This document shows positions 10,707 to 22,419 of a stretch of DNA of 64,000 bases, piece by piece. Below the pieces are notes generated by a model. That model saw only the letters and a program-made list of their open reading frames with translations, had not been told where the DNA came from and did no database searches. A program made the position numbers and the translations under genes. The stretch is from Tretioscincus oriximinensis (taxonomy: Eukaryota > Chordata > Lepidosauria > Squamata > Gymnophthalmidae): NCBI GenBank assembly GCA_022410635.1, contig JAJVDF010000656.1:511798-575797 (forward strand), written 5' to 3'. Numbering within the stretch: position 1 is the first letter of the stretch; every line of letters begins with the position of its first letter.

Positions 10707-11420
10707 AATCATAGAATCATAGAATCATAGAGTTGGAAGGGACCTCCAGGGTCATCGGGTCCAACCCCCTGCTCGATGCAGGATTCATTAAACCATCCCA
10801 GACAGATGACTGTCCAGTCTCTGTTTGAAAACTTCCAGGGAAGGCGAACTCACCACCCCCTGTGGCAAACTGTTCCACTGATTTATCACCCTGACTGTTA
10901 GAAAGTTTTTTCTGATATCTAATCTAAATCTACTCCCTTGCAGTTTCATTCCATTGTTTCTAGTCTTTCCATGTGCTAATGAGAACAATGTTGATCCCTC
11001 TGCTCTGTGACAGCCCTTCAGATATTTGTAGACAGCTATCAAGTCGCCTCTCAGTCTTCTCTTTTGCAGACTAAACATCCCTAGATCCTTTAACCGTTCC
11101 TCATAGGACATGGTTTCCAGACCACTCACCATCCTTGTAACTCTCTTTTGTACTTGCTCTAGTTTATCAATGTGCTTTTTAAATTGGGGCCCCCAGAACT
11201 GAACACAGTATTCCAAGTGTGGTCGTACCAAAGTACTGTAGAGAGGAATAATTACTTCACGTGAGCAAGATTCTATGCCCCTCTTGATACATCCCAGGCT
11301 TGTGTTTGCCTTTTTCGCAGCTGCTTCACACTGTTGACTCATGTTTAATCTGTGATCTACCAAAACACCCAGGTCCTTCTCACCTGTGCTGCTGTTCAGA
11401 CATATTCCTCCCATTCTATA
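10707..11420 (-). pseudogene. CR1 LINE ORF2 C-terminus and 3' end, 5' truncated
   Basis: Read on the minus strand, an open frame of 208 codons (11414-10788) encodes the C-terminal part of CR1 ORF2, starting in the [19 protein letters not shown] region after the RT palm and running through [13 protein letters not shown] to [12 protein letters not shown]. The 3' UTR reads GGGTCCAACCCCCTGCTCGA on the plus strand, and the element ends in direct repeats of the octamer ATCATAGA at 10707-10733, as CR1 does. The 5' side is truncated, as usual for target-primed reverse transcription. The long intact frame suggests a fairly young copy. Confidence 0.93.
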
Positions 11421-12459
11421 CGTGCTGTTGTGTTGTCTTGTGCAGCTTTTTCTTGGGGTATCCTGGTATTTCCATTAAGAAGGTATACACACAGTAGACT
11501 TCTTTTCCCTGTGGCTGCAGGCATGGCAATTTTGGGGAGTTCAGGAATGATATTGAATAAATGGGCTATAGACATTTATTCCATGTTGAGTGCCAAACAT
11601 CTAACATTTGGGCATTATGGAATTTGAATTTAACAAAATACTCACCGAGCCTTGATGCTGGTGAGAGTTGCTGGCGGGACGGATGGTTCCACAGTGGCCA
11701 CAGCACGTCAAAGGGTCTTCTGGTGCTGAGCACCCTGGGGACATGCCTGTGGATTGCGCATGGCATGGGAGGCGGGGCAAAGCAACAGGGTATAAAAGAA
11801 TATCGTGCCTGCGCTGCTGTTGCTCAACAAGATAACATAATTGTTATTATTGTTATTGTTCTGATAATGAGAGCCTTATTCAAAAGAGGTTACTTCTTAA
11901 AATGGTGTTCAAGGTTGATGAACTGATGCAGTGGTGCAGTTCTGCAATTTTCACATACATCAAATTTGTACACATCAAAGGAACACTTCATAATTCATAA
12001 TCAGCATGGGGGAATTCAGGATGTCATAAGGAACTGGAAAATGGATGAGTTCAACTATCTGTATTAAGTAAATAAGACACTTGCTCCTTTGCCTGTTTTT
12101 TAACTTTTCTATTTAATAACCAGGACAATGCCTTACAAAGTTAAAATTTGTGTTTGAACTCAGTGGGAGATTAGTCAGCACAGAGAATATTAGAAGTGCA
12201 TTACTTGAGGAGAGCAATTACTTGAGGTGCTGTGAAGATTAATTTGTTAATGTTTGTAAATATAAGCCTTTGATGATATAAAGAGTTTCTCTTAAGTAAC
12301 AGTGTAACATTTAGAAGAATGAGAAATGGAGAGGGAGAATTAGATAGACAATTGTAGTGGCAGTTCTGATTTCATAATTACACATGCAAATGTGTATGGG
12401 TAGTTTTGTATTATATCTATAAAATTCTTCTCAAGAGCCTGGATAATTTGAGATTAAGG
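11421..12459. other. Unassigned, with a small GC-rich promoter-like patch
   Basis: About 11650-11830 is G+C rich, with a GC-box-like GGGAGGCGGGGC (11769-11780) and TATAAAA about 24 bases downstream. The short open frame across it has no recognisable domain. It may be an LTR or repeat fragment. The rest is AT-rich DNA in which I see nothing. Confidence 0.3.
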
Positions 12460-12760
12460 GTATGTCCCTACTCACCATATACAGCGAGTTTGATGTGAAG
12501 GATCCCCTTTGTTGCACAAAGTCACATATGTCCAGCATTCCACCTGCAGCAAAATCATTTGCCATGGATCAAACAGCCATCCAATAAATTTGATTCAGGA
12601 GTGGCATTTTATAACATCCGAACGAAGACTTGCATGGGGACATTAATCTCGCAAGACTAGCAGTTCATTGGCTCTTGGCTCGCAGAGACTGCTTGAGAAT
12701 AGTAGATAGGGTTGAAGAGAATACTGGGGATTGTAGTTAGCAAAGACAGCAATGCCTTCT
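12460..12760 (+). repeat. Dispersed MITE-like repeat, copy 1
   Basis: This shares TCCAGCATTCCA, TTTGCCATGG, GCCATCCAAT, CAGAGACTGCTTG, ATAGTAG and CTGGGGATTGTAGTTA, in the same order, with 34020-34260. A more distant relative is at about 40250-40500 (CTCATTGGCTCTTG). The ends are not defined. Confidence 0.65.
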
Positions 12761-14378
12761 GGGTCTCATCATTCGAAAGCATTGCTAGGAGAAGAGATGC
12801 GGCCTGGATAGCAAGGTAAGATGGGGCAAGTGCCAAATGTATGTGGGTTTTTTTTTAGAGCAAACCATGAGGTTGGGATGTAGCGTAAGATGGATTTCTT
12901 ACATGAAAAGGTGGAATGGACACTCTCAGTACACCCATATATCAAGCCAATTTGGAATTGCAGTAATGGAAGCTCAATTTAAAAGGGCTATTAGAACAAT
13001 ATTTATATGAACTGACAAGTACTGTGGAATAATAACAGAAGATATTCAATGGGATTTAAATAGAAAATAGAAAATGGTTATGTGAAGTACAAAGTATCAA
13101 AATAGATATTTTATTACTTTATGTAATTAATTTGACTCTCCCTAGAAAGACAGCTGAAACTGGGGGCGGAATCAAATATAAGAAAATGGAAGAAACAGCA
13201 GTTGATTTTTGGTGGAAATTTAGAGAGTTACATAAAGTAACAGTATATATTTATGCAGAGAGAAAAAAAATAATTGCAGAGATACAATGTCGTGCAACAA
13301 AAATTGAAATATGCACGTTGAAATATTTGGAGAAAGATAGACAATAACTGCAAAAACAATGGTAATGTATATATAAGGGAGTAGACATAGGGGGAGGGGC
13401 ATGAGTGACAAATGTTGATTCTGCCACAAGGTCAGCATAATGTTATGGATTTTTACACAATAATGTTATGGATTGTCTACATAAGACAATATCGGGTACT
13501 CATTCAGCAAACAATTATACCACAAATTGATAGGTATCTAACCAGTCCTTCCCATTCCTTATTTGCCAACAACCATACCTGCATGGAAAAGTTGTAGGGT
13601 AATGTGCAAAGAGATCATGATGCAGACCTCCAATCCAAACAAGCCTGGACTGACTGGAATAGGAAATATTCCCTCATCCAAATGCAGAGAAGCCAGGCAG
13701 CCATCCTAGTCTAGAAGACTGCATTTCAATGTTTGAACTTTGTCTGAGCACTAGCTTCTTAACCTACTGCTTTCTCAGATGCAAAGTGACTGGCTCCATG
13801 TGTAGTGAATTATTCCTAGACCTCAGTCTGAACATCAAAGATGAAAATACTTTACATTAACAGTTTTGGTCAATGGTGGCTGGTAGCAGATATATTTTGT
13901 TAGTTAGCTTTGCTCTATACAAGCTAATATCCTGTTGATCTGGTCAATTTCAGTAACAAATAGTTTCTGCTTTAGATGTCATTTCACTGCCCTTTATAGT
14001 TCACAATGTCATTTCTAGAATAAACTAGGGGGAAAACATAGCTCTTCACTAGTAGTGTTGAGCATGCACAAATTATTTCAAGGCAAGAAGGTACTGAGAT
14101 GTATATCCTTCTAATTCCCAAGATGCTTGTTTGGAAAGACTAGTTATTCAAGCAGTGAATTCTTTCTCCTCAGAAACAGAAACAGCTTTTACAAATCCCC
14201 AAAATGAGTCCAATCAAGGCTAGCAAAAATGAGGAGATATAGATTTCAATTGATGAATGTTTCATACTACTCTAAATAATAAATGCTGGAAACTGTGAGA
14301 ATGTGTTTTGTGGTTGTTATTTTAACATCTCAGGATTCAAAAGAAGGACTGATATTTACAGATATTGAAATATTAGAC
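12761..14378. other. AT-rich DNA, nothing recognised
   Basis: A few short open frames (13132-13597) lack any family resemblance, and their composition is like the surroundings. No repeat ends were recognised. Confidence 0.5.
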
Positions 14379-14380
14379 TA

Positions 14381-14794
14381 AGGCCCTATTAGCATCAGCG
14401 CCAGCCACTGAATGCTCTGCGGGGAGTTCACTGACAGTGCACATAAATTTAATTCAGTGATTCCCACCTTCAGTATTGGCTCCGTTAAGGCATAGGAGTC
14501 ACCATGTTAGGGGAACTCTGCCCTCCATTCCCCCCACATGGAGCTACTTGTGCCACCCACTCTCCCAGCAGCCAATGCAATGGCTCATCCTTCTTTTCCC
14601 TTGGCTGCTGGGATAGTGGGTGGCACCAGTAGTGCCATGTTGGCGGAACGGAGGGCAGAGTTCCCCTAACATCGCGACTCCCATGCCAAAATGGAGCCAG
14701 TACTGAAGGTGGGAATTGCCGAATTAACTGTATGTGCGCCATCAGTGAAACCCCTATGAAGCGCTCAGCGGCTGGCACTGATTAGCATGAGCCT
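14381..14794. mobile_element. Foldback (palindromic) MITE
   Basis: The left arm (14381-14575) and right arm (14601-14794) are complementary over almost their whole length: GTTAGGGGAACTCTGCCCTC pairs with GAGGGCAGAGTTCCCCTAAC, and CCCAGCAGCCAA pairs with TTGGCTGCTGGG. The loop is about 25 bases. TA precedes the left end and follows the right end, compatible with a TA target duplication as in Tc1/mariner, but this rests on two bases. It is non-coding; the minus-strand frame of 97 codons through it is a chance product. Confidence 0.85.
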
Positions 14795-14796
14795 TA

Positions 14797-14917
14797 CTCT
14801 GGGATATATCTTGGACTAGAGCCCTGTCACTTCATGCTAGTGCAATTCGGAGCTTGCCATAGTCTGGGATACCAAGCTATATCCTAAAATAAGGCTTAGT
14901 GTAAACAGGGCCAAAAC
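14797..14917. mobile_element. Short palindromic MITE related to the one at 26.4 kb
   Basis: GGATATATCTTGGACTAGAG and CTATATCCTAAAATAAGGCT are arms around a short centre, and GAGCCCTGT near the left mirrors ACAGGGCC at the right. The words resemble GCTTATATCTTGGGAC and TATAGCCCAGAATATAGC in 26402-26587. The ends are uncertain. Confidence 0.5.
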
Positions 14918-15538
14918 TGCTAGATGCTGGAAGACAAATATCTCTCAGCAGATACCCCTGACACTGCTGATCTCCCAGATGCTGCTGCATAAAGTTTTCT
15001 TCTCAACTATTGACCATTTTATCTATGGCTAATAGTGTTATATTTCAGCACTTGAAAGGTCACATTCCCTTCCCACTCAGTGGAAATACATTAATGACAA
15101 CCTTTCCCCACAATGATACCATTTTAATGTTTGTCCCAAACCTAATCTCATCAAAGCTTTAGACATATAAAATTTACTACAGTTTAACATTAGTTCTCAA
15201 GGTTACCAACCCCCCCAACACCCCAATTCAATCAATACAACACAATCAAGTAGTTGGTGCAGCATGCTATATAAATTAGTCAAGAATCCAGTACTGCCAT
15301 CTGTTTTTAAAGATCAAAGTTCTTATTTCATTAGTAGCAGAAAAATTCAGCTAGTGTCACTTGTAATACATGAAACTTTTATTAAAACTCCCTTTTACTN
15401 CATCCAATCTCCTAGAACAACCTTACCATTTCAGATCTAGGAAAGAAGTTCTAGTTCTTTAGATGTGCCCCCTCTTAATCTGGTTTTATGTATAATGCAA
15501 TAATCTATACCCTTCCTCCCCCTCTCCATTCCCCCTAC
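14918..15538. other. Nothing recognised
   Basis: AT-rich sequence with CCCC-rich patches and no gene. CCCTAC at 15533-15538 may be a target duplication of the LTR candidate that follows. Confidence 0.4.
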
Positions 15539-16251
15539 TGTCGGGGTTCTCTATTAGGAATATATTAATTGACATAAATATATTTGATATAAAATGTACA
15601 AGCATTGGTCTCTAGATGCACAAGCCTCATTGTCTGCAAAAACTTTGGGAAATTTCCNGCCCAGGGTGTTGCAAGGGAGCTAATCTCCCTTCCTGTCCTG
15701 AAGCAACACCCCGCTGTGCCATGTTTACCTGCACCCATTATCCCTAGGTGCACTCATTAACTCAGGAGCTTAGGCTTAATGAAATTAATCAAGTGCCTGG
15801 ATGCCCTGAGGAAGTTCTGGCTATCACCACTCCAGGAGGTGAACAGGTCCTGAAAGTTGCAGGGATCAATCTTGTACCACCCAAACCATACCCATATTTG
15901 GAGTTTCCTGACACAGGCTGCACCCCTTGGGAGGAGGGAGAAACGTCACACAGGTATCACAACCTGGGGCCACCTCTGGTCCGCCCCAAACCACACCTTC
16001 GGAACACCCAGTCTCTGACATCTGTTTTCTTGTACATGCCTTCTGATCTTATATCAATAAAAACCAGCGCACAGGTGTGCTCTGGAGTTTCCATACCTAC
16101 GTGGGCCTCCTAGATCTTGCCTCTTGATCTAAGCTTATGGCCTCTGTGTGAGTTCTTGATGGGAGTCAGATTCTACACCTGTCCATATCCTGAGGATCAG
16201 CTGCTTCTGATGTGCTGGCATTCTTAATAACGTGGTAGCAAACCCCCATTA
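15539..16251 (+). mobile_element. Candidate solo LTR (endogenous retrovirus-like)
   Basis: The start is TGTCGGGGTTCT. The proposed end (AAACCCCCATTA) is a partial inverted match. CCCTAC occurs at both sides (15533-15538 and 16252-16257), compatible with a 6-bp duplication. A polyadenylation signal ATCAATAAAAACC lies at about 16054-16066, followed by a plausible U5. The segment is richer in G+C than its flanks and has no coding homology (the 121-codon frame is probably spurious). The 3' end lacks the canonical CA, so either the boundary or the identity could be wrong. Confidence 0.45.
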
Positions 16252-16257
16252 CCCTAC

Positions 16258-16854
16258 CATGCTGCATTTTATGACCAGTATTTTATGACGGCACTAAATA
16301 GTTAACTAGTAAGTTAATTTACTGTAGCTTGCATTCTTTTCCCCATAATACCCAGGTTCTTTCTGCATTAGGACTTATTATGGATTATATATCTCAGAGT
16401 ACAGACCTGTCACCCACAACCTGGTAGCAGATTATGGCAGATCCCACCCAGATCTTCTTTTAATCTAACTGGGATGCAGCTGTCAGGTTCCTGTTCCAAA
16501 CTAGATTTATTGCATTGCACTGCACTATATTACATTATAACAAGTAATTTATTCCATATTAAATCTCAGAATAGAAACCTGCCTTCATTATTCCTAAATT
16601 GTTTTAATCTTATTGAAATTATAGCTTAGATGAAAATCTAAATAAAACAACAATATTTACTTCCATAACGGGTACATACATATTGGGGATGTCAACTATA
16701 TAGTTATTATTTTTCATCTATATACAGTAATTACATAGAAAATTTCAATATTTTCTTTGTAATTTAAAACAAAGTTTCTTATAAAAGGAGCCCTGCTGAA
16801 TTGGGTTAAAGCTTATCTAGTCTAGCATTCTGTCGACCAAAATGCACCACAAAC
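16258..16854. other. AT-rich DNA, nothing recognised
   Basis: No open frame, tandem repeat or element end seen. Confidence 0.5.
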
Positions 16855-18290
16855 AGAAGTGGTAGAACATAAGAACATAATAACATAAGAAGAGCCATAC
16901 TGGATAAGGCCACAGCTCATCAAGTCCAGCATTCTGTCTCACACAGAGGCCCACCAGATGCACCTGAGCAGTCCGAACAGAGGAAAGCAAAATATGCACC
17001 TGTTCATGACCCCCTGCAAGTGGTATCTCAGGAGTCCTGTCTGTTGCGCCATCCCGGAGGCAACATCCACACATCCATCCTAGTATCCATTTATACCCTT
17101 GGTGGCAATAAACCTGTCTAGTCCTGTCTTGAAANGATCCAAGCTGTTAGCTACCACTACCTCTTCAGGAAGTAAATTTCACAGGCCGATGACCCTCTGG
17201 GTGCAAAAAAAACCCCTTTCCTTTGTCTGTTCTCATTTTTCTACCCAACAGTTTTAAGGAGTGCTCTCTGGTCCTTGTGTTGTGTGATAGAGAAAACATT
17301 TTTTTTCTATTCACCCTGTCCATCCCATGCATGATTTTGTACACTTCAATCAGATCACCTCTCAAATGTCACCTTTCGAGGCTGAAGAGGCCCAGACATT
17401 GAAGCCTGACTTCATAAGGGAGGTGCTCCAGACCCTTGATCATTTTTGTTGCCCTTTTCTGCACCTTCTCCAGTTTCAAAATATCCCTCTTCAGATTTGG
17501 CGACCAGAATTGAACATAGTATTCCAAATGTGGCCTCTCCACAGATTTATAAAGAGTCAAAACAACATTTGCTGACTTCTCTTCAATTCCTTTCCTAATT
17601 ATCCCCAACGTAGAATTTGCCTTTTTTGCTGCTGCTGCACACTGGGTTGACATTTTCATTGAATTGTCCACCAACACACCAAGATCCTTTTCTTGCTCGG
17701 TCACAGAAAGCTTGGTTCCCATCAGGTGGTCNGAGTANTTGGGGTTTTTTGCCCCAATATGCATGACCTTGCACTTGCTTAAATTGAAGTGCATTTGCCA
17801 CTTGGATGCCCACTCACCCATTCCAATAGATCACTCTGGAGTGCCTTACAATAATTTTCAGTTTTCACTACCCTGAACAGTTTAGTGTCATCAGCAAACT
17901 TGGCTACTTCACTATTTACCTCGGCATCCAGATCATTTATAAATATATTGAAAAGCAAGGGTCCCAGGACAGATCCCTGGGGTACCCCACTTCTTACCTC
18001 TTTCCACTCAGAGAACTGTCCATTTAATACTACCCTCTGTTTTCTATCTTTTAGCCAGTTTCCAATCCAGGACAAAGTTTGTCCTCTTATACCATGAGTA
18101 TGGAGCTTTTTTAGAAGCCTTTGATGAGGGACTTTATCAAAAGCCTTTTGAAAATCTAGACAGACAATATCAACTGGATCCCCTTTATCTACATGTTTGT
18201 TAACACTCTCAAAGAATTCTAGCAAGTTGGTAAGGCATGATTTACCTTTGCAGAAGCCATGCTGAGTTTCATTCAGCAATGCGTGCACAG
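16855..18290 (-). pseudogene. CR1-clade LINE: RT, C-terminal domain and 3' end
   Basis: Minus strand. The RT part (18303-17779) shows QHGFCKGKSCLTNLLEF, VCLDFQKAFDKVPH, VRSGVPQGSVLGPLLFNIFI and the catalytic KFADDTKLF. The C-terminal part continues in 17821-17369 ([22 protein letters not shown]) and 17365-17165 (RGDLIEVYKI, FSLSHNTRTREHSLKL). The pieces are separated by frame breaks and N bases. The 3' UTR reads GAGCCATACTGGATAAGG on the plus strand and the element ends in a repeated ACATAAGA tail (16868-16890). It is 5' truncated just before the RT fingers. The tail differs from the ATCATAGA tail at 10.7 and 41.8 kb, so at least two CR1-clade lineages are present. The reverse transcriptase would copy its own RNA at a nicked genomic target; this copy is dead. 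Confidence 0.93.
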
Positions 18291-18572
18291 ATAGCTCAGT
18301 CACTTAGGAATTCGTCTCTCGCCTGGGAGATTGGGTTTCGAAGACATGTGTGGGACGTGGGGAGGGGTGAGCACCTTCCACTAGCCTGTAGCTCTAGCCA
18401 ACCCAGCTATTTGAAAGCATAAATTTGCAAGAAATTGCAACTGACTGCAAGTAGATACATGGGAACCACCATAGCCTGGTGGGGAAGATAGAATGGAAGC
18501 TTTTGGGCAAAATATATCCTTGTAGCTTTGAGTCCCTTTGAAAGGTGAGAAAAGCGGGGTATAAGAACCAAG
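18286..18572 (+). mobile_element. tRNA-derived SINE with Bov-B-like tail, copy 1
   Basis: The tRNA-like head has an A-box-like TAGCTCAGTC and a B-box-like GGGTTTCGAAG, giving an RNA polymerase III promoter. The body shares GTGGGGAGGGGTGAGCACCT and TAGCTCTAGCCAACCCAGCT with the copy at 30712. The tail GAGAAAAGCGGGGTATAAGA is like the Bov-B LINE 3' end, suggesting mobilisation by a Bov-B-type LINE. It abuts the 5' end of the CR1 piece. No clear target duplication was found. Confidence 0.8.
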
Positions 18573-18662
18573 TTCTTCTTCTTCTTCTTCTTCTTCTTCT
18601 TCTTCTTCTTCTTCTTCTTCTTCTTCTTCTTCTTCTTCTTCTTCTTCTTCTTCTTCTTCTTC
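18573..18662 (+). repeat. (CTT)n microsatellite at the SINE tail
   Basis: About 30 uninterrupted CTT units, probably grown from the 3' tail of the SINE. Confidence 0.95.
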
Positions 18663-18695
18663 TACTCCATGTGTTTAGAAAACCTAGCTAGTCTT

Positions 18696-19432
18696 TGTTA
18701 ATACAGTCTTCCCTTAAGTTTGACTCTAAGTTTGCTTAAATTAGTGCAGGATGTTCATTGTTTACTTTAGTAATTAGCTAGCATTGTGGTTATCCTAAGC
18801 TGATTAAGACACAGTTAATCAGTGACCTATTAATCAATACACATCTTTGAGAAGAAATCATCTGATTGTCTGCACATCAGAACCTACGTGCAGATTCACC
18901 ACCTTTCTTTGACGTTGGTAGCAGCCTAAGGGACAGGAACAAAGGACCAAACCTTCAAAGCACTCTTTCTCCACTCCTCCCATCAGAAAGAGGGGGATGC
19001 TTGTAACCACCACTTTTTGTAAGGGGATAAAAACTGTAATCCACGAGGAGAAAGAGGAGGACGGAGCTAAGTAATGAGAGCTCTTAAGTTTGTACCTGCA
19101 TAAACTAACTTATGCATGGTAATAAATGCTCAGAGACACGGTCTCACCTCAGTGCAAGAGAGAAGCGTTGTTACTGCCTGCTTAACATGCAACTTGCTTT
19201 ATGCTTCTTTATTTTCTGCTTAATGGAACTTAGCTTTCTTCTCTTTGGTAAGTGCACATGCCAAAGGGAAAAACTAGTCTCTAAGACCTAGAGCATTCAA
19301 TACAGGCCACTTCTGTGTGAGGTGGTCCAGGAAAGGCTGGAGAAACGAGATAGCCTTTCTTCCATGAATTTTCCTATATTTCTCCAAGATTCACTGATGA
19401 GTGAATCTCCACTGCATGCAGCATCCGTTACA
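18696..19432 (+). mobile_element. Second solo-LTR candidate
   Basis: The proposed ends TGTTAATACAG and CATCCGTTACA give a weak TG...CA inverted match. Inside are a TATA-like GGGGATAAAAACT (about 19023), a polyadenylation signal GTAATAAATGCTC (about 19120) about 100 bases later, and a C/T-rich stretch after it, in the order expected of U3-R-U5. No matching target duplication was found, so the ends are tentative and other repeat classes are possible. Confidence 0.4.
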
Positions 19433-21329
19433 ATAGGAACCTAAAATGTATTAGGGAAGTATGTTTTACTTCGACAAGTGTAATAGGCCACTATTGCCAA
19501 TAGCAAACTTTCTAGATATCAGCTNTTGTCTCAGTGAAGATTGTGAAGTTGAAATGTGTTGGCCGAGTGCTATCTGGATCTCTTCACTATTCAGAACTTT
19601 TGCTACACATTAAAGCTTGCCATTATTTTCTTTCTGCAAAAATGCCTTATGTATTGGAATTTCCATTTTTCTTTTAAACCTGTACATGAATAAAACTAGA
19701 CTTCTAACATATCTTAAATATTCTAGATGGAATGTGGCACAACACAGACCCTTTCTTTTGAGTAGTTTTCAGACAGGATTAAAGGCAGTTTTCTGCCTTT
19801 GAAGTTGACTTAAAACTCTTGGAACAGAAATATTTTCTCCTTTATAGTGTAAATCAAGGATCATTATTAAGGTTATATTTTCCTCATATCTATGATAACT
19901 GTGAAGGAAACAATGACTTCTAATATACATCTTCCCTTGCCATTAAAGTCACAGCTTTGGCCACCAAGCAAAATCCTGTTATATGTATATGAATAATTTT
20001 CTTCATGTATGTAAAATCCTTTGTTACTGGCTCAAATATACAGCATTACTGAATTATTGAAATGTGCAAATTTGGTTACCAAATCCATTTCAGTCAGTGA
20101 AGATTTTGCCTTTTGTTCAATTGGAGACCAACCACGTGAAAAGAAATTCTGGACTAGATCGACAGTGGTCCAATTTAGCAGGGCTCTTCTTATGTTTTAA
20201 ACCAATAATTTTCTGATATTCATTTGCATGCTGGAGAATACAAATGGAGCTAAAGAATAAGCGGGTGTAATCACAACTACCAGTTCTTTGCCCTCTCTCT
20301 ACTAAAATCTCTGAAATAAAGATGAGAAGCATGAAGTGCTTCATGTTCTCTCCTTATATGATATTACACAAAGTATAAAAGGGTAGTTGAAAATGTGTTA
20401 GCAACTGGATTTCTACACACCAAAATGAGTTGGAATAGCAGTGACATTCAGGGGGTGCTGTTGTTTCCTTGACAATGATGAGGAAAAACAATTTTTAGCT
20501 TATTAAAATGAACTTGTGGAACTCAAAGTGTACTATACTATAGGATAGTATAGTATATTTCTAACTGAGGGATATTTCTAACTGAATTCTGATTCTCACA
20601 GCCCTTTTAGATTGGTGGACATGTATCANCACTTCCATAAAAGGGAAATTAAAATTGCATTATTCCTCCAAACCAAGCCTGAAGACTTGTTATGAAATTA
20701 CACCCTTTAAATGTTCCCTGCATGGTGATCATACTAATAAANGGAGCAATACAATTGCAGCAAGGCACCCATTGCCAAAGAAGGAGATGTGGCAGCAGAG
20801 GATTCAATCACAGCATCAGGTTGAATCCAGGTTATAGCAAATTTAAAATATAAATAAATGGATCTGAAAATTTTCAGCTCTCACTATTCATATCTATATC
20901 TCCTATATCAAAACAATCTGTTGAATTCAAACTTTCCTTGAATTTATTTTCCAAATTTGGGGACTTTCCCTACTTTTAAGTCATAGCTGCAATCAGTATT
21001 GACCACAGAAAACAGTGGGAAATAGGCGCTTTGCAGTTTATTAAAAGCAAGTTTCCATTTGTTATAACCAGAGAGATTTTATACTCTTAAATAAAAATTA
21101 GCAGTTAAAGTTCAGGCTCAAACCAATTAAGCCTAATCAGATTTTAGGGACATTTCTATATTTCTGGCAATATCATTTGGTTTCATCTGGATTTCTTCTT
21201 GCAAACAGCCATANCCATACCGACATTTATATATGCCAAATACAAACTTGGCTGATGCAGAAAATGAAACTCATTTTTTCATGCAGAAAAAAATGGTTCC
21301 CTCCTTCTTGAGTTTGCCTAGACTTTCCA
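19433..21329. other. AT-rich DNA with small repeats
   Basis: At 20531-20555 there is a hairpin (TACTATACTAT, three bases, ATAGTATAGTA), followed by a 13-base direct repeat TATTTCTAACTGA (20555-20567 and 20573-20585). Nothing else was recognised. Confidence 0.5.
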
Positions 21330-21620
21330 GAAAATCCTGCCATAGTTCTTATCTTGCAGTTGGCTGATTTGTATCTCTGTTCCAATTGACCCCTTGTTGC
21401 TGAATTGGTGAACTCAAAGGAAAAAACTCAATTGAGTTTTTAAAGGCTGCTAATGGGTTTTAAATTCATCATTACTTCTTTTTCCTGTGCACATTCAGCA
21501 GGGAAAAGCATCTGGTGGGCTTCTTATTAGCCTCCGCTCTTCCTGTAGCAGGGCAAGTAAAGGATCATGAGGCAGGATTGGTCTCAGCAGTTCTTGCATG
21601 TATTGTCTACATGGCACCAT
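21330..21620 (+). repeat. Dispersed repeat family B, copy 1
   Basis: This shares TTGGCTGATTTGTATCTCTG, TTCCAATTGACC and the GTGGGCTTCTTATTAGCCTC region with 61340-61620. The later part also matches 28365-28470 (CTCCACTCTCACTGAAGCAG). It is probably a non-autonomous DNA transposon or SINE; no coding sequence. Confidence 0.6.
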
Positions 21621-21639
21621 CATGGTGCAAAGACAGGAC

Positions 21640-21770
21640 ATTTGTTTATTTTCATTTCTATTCCACCCTATACACTAAGGTCTCAGGGTGGATAACAATG
21701 AAAAATAATAAAAACAGATTAAAATACAACAATTTAAAAATACAGTACCCTAAAAATACAACAGTGCTTT
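21640..21770 (-). repeat. LINE/SINE 3' tail fragment (L2-like)
   Basis: CCACCCTATACACTAAGGTC and TCAGGGTGG are the complement of the kind of tail seen at 23160-23228 (CCGCCCTGAGATCTTCAGAT, AGGGTGGTATAAAAA). Such tails are widespread on reptile SINEs and L2-like LINEs. Confidence 0.5.
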
Positions 21771-22149
21771 CAAGGAGCAGGGAGGTGCCTGGCACAACAC
21801 AGAGGGGAGAGAATTCTACAGAGGCTACCACAGAGAAGGCTCTCCCAGAGAAAGGGCAGAAGAATGGCTGCTCATCTTCTGTGGGAGTAGGGGGGCTNGT
21901 AGTGAGGAAGAGAAGCACAGGGTTGGGGGCAGGGTGTGGGGAAAGTTGTCCCAGTAGATGCATTATGCCATGCCTACTGGAGTGATTTTTCATTGAGGGG
22001 GAGGGAAAGAGGCCCGGAGTGGGAGCTGCAGGGAGGGGAGGTTGGGGTGAAGGGTGTGTGTCCTGGAGCAGGCCCAATTCTCCATCCTCCATTACCCAAA
22101 GGTTTTGGGGTGTTCTGGGTAATGGAGACCAGATGATCAGGCCTACTCT

Positions 22150-22400
22150 GAAACAGAGGGGGAAAACCAGCTTCTGTTGTACTTTCCCCTGTGGTAGCAC
22201 AATATATTGCAAACTGTCATCTTAGCTGATACAATGCACATGTGCAGTAGCCAGAAAGCACAACCATCAAAGCATATGCATGAATATTGATATTTGCATA
22301 CATATACTGTCAAAATTCCTGGATATGCAGTACTAGATTTTGGTGTCAGATAAGGTCACCATGCAGTCCTTGCCCCTTTGATTATTGCTTCTAGTGCAAC
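22150..22400 (+). repeat. Dispersed repeat family C, copy 1
   Basis: GCACAATATATTGCAAACTG, GCATGAATATTGATATTTGC and CCTGGATATGCAGTACTAG recur as reverse complements at 33590-33835. The pair is inverted and 11 kb apart. Non-coding, probably a MITE. Confidence 0.75.
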
Positions 22401-22419
22401 AAAGGCATGAAACTGGACC

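Noticed and set aside
11769..11812. Host promoter with GC-box and TATA
   Set aside because: No open frame or exon follows and the motifs are short; kept only as a remark on an unassigned patch.
14485..14778. 97-codon frame as a small gene
   Set aside because: It runs through both arms of a palindrome and has no homology.
15748..16113. 121-codon frame as a gene
   Set aside because: It lies in the LTR candidate and overlaps its polyadenylation signal; no domain or splice evidence.
18286..18340. Functional tRNA gene
   Set aside because: It has A- and B-box-like words but no complete cloverleaf, and it continues into a SINE body with a second copy at 30.7 kb.
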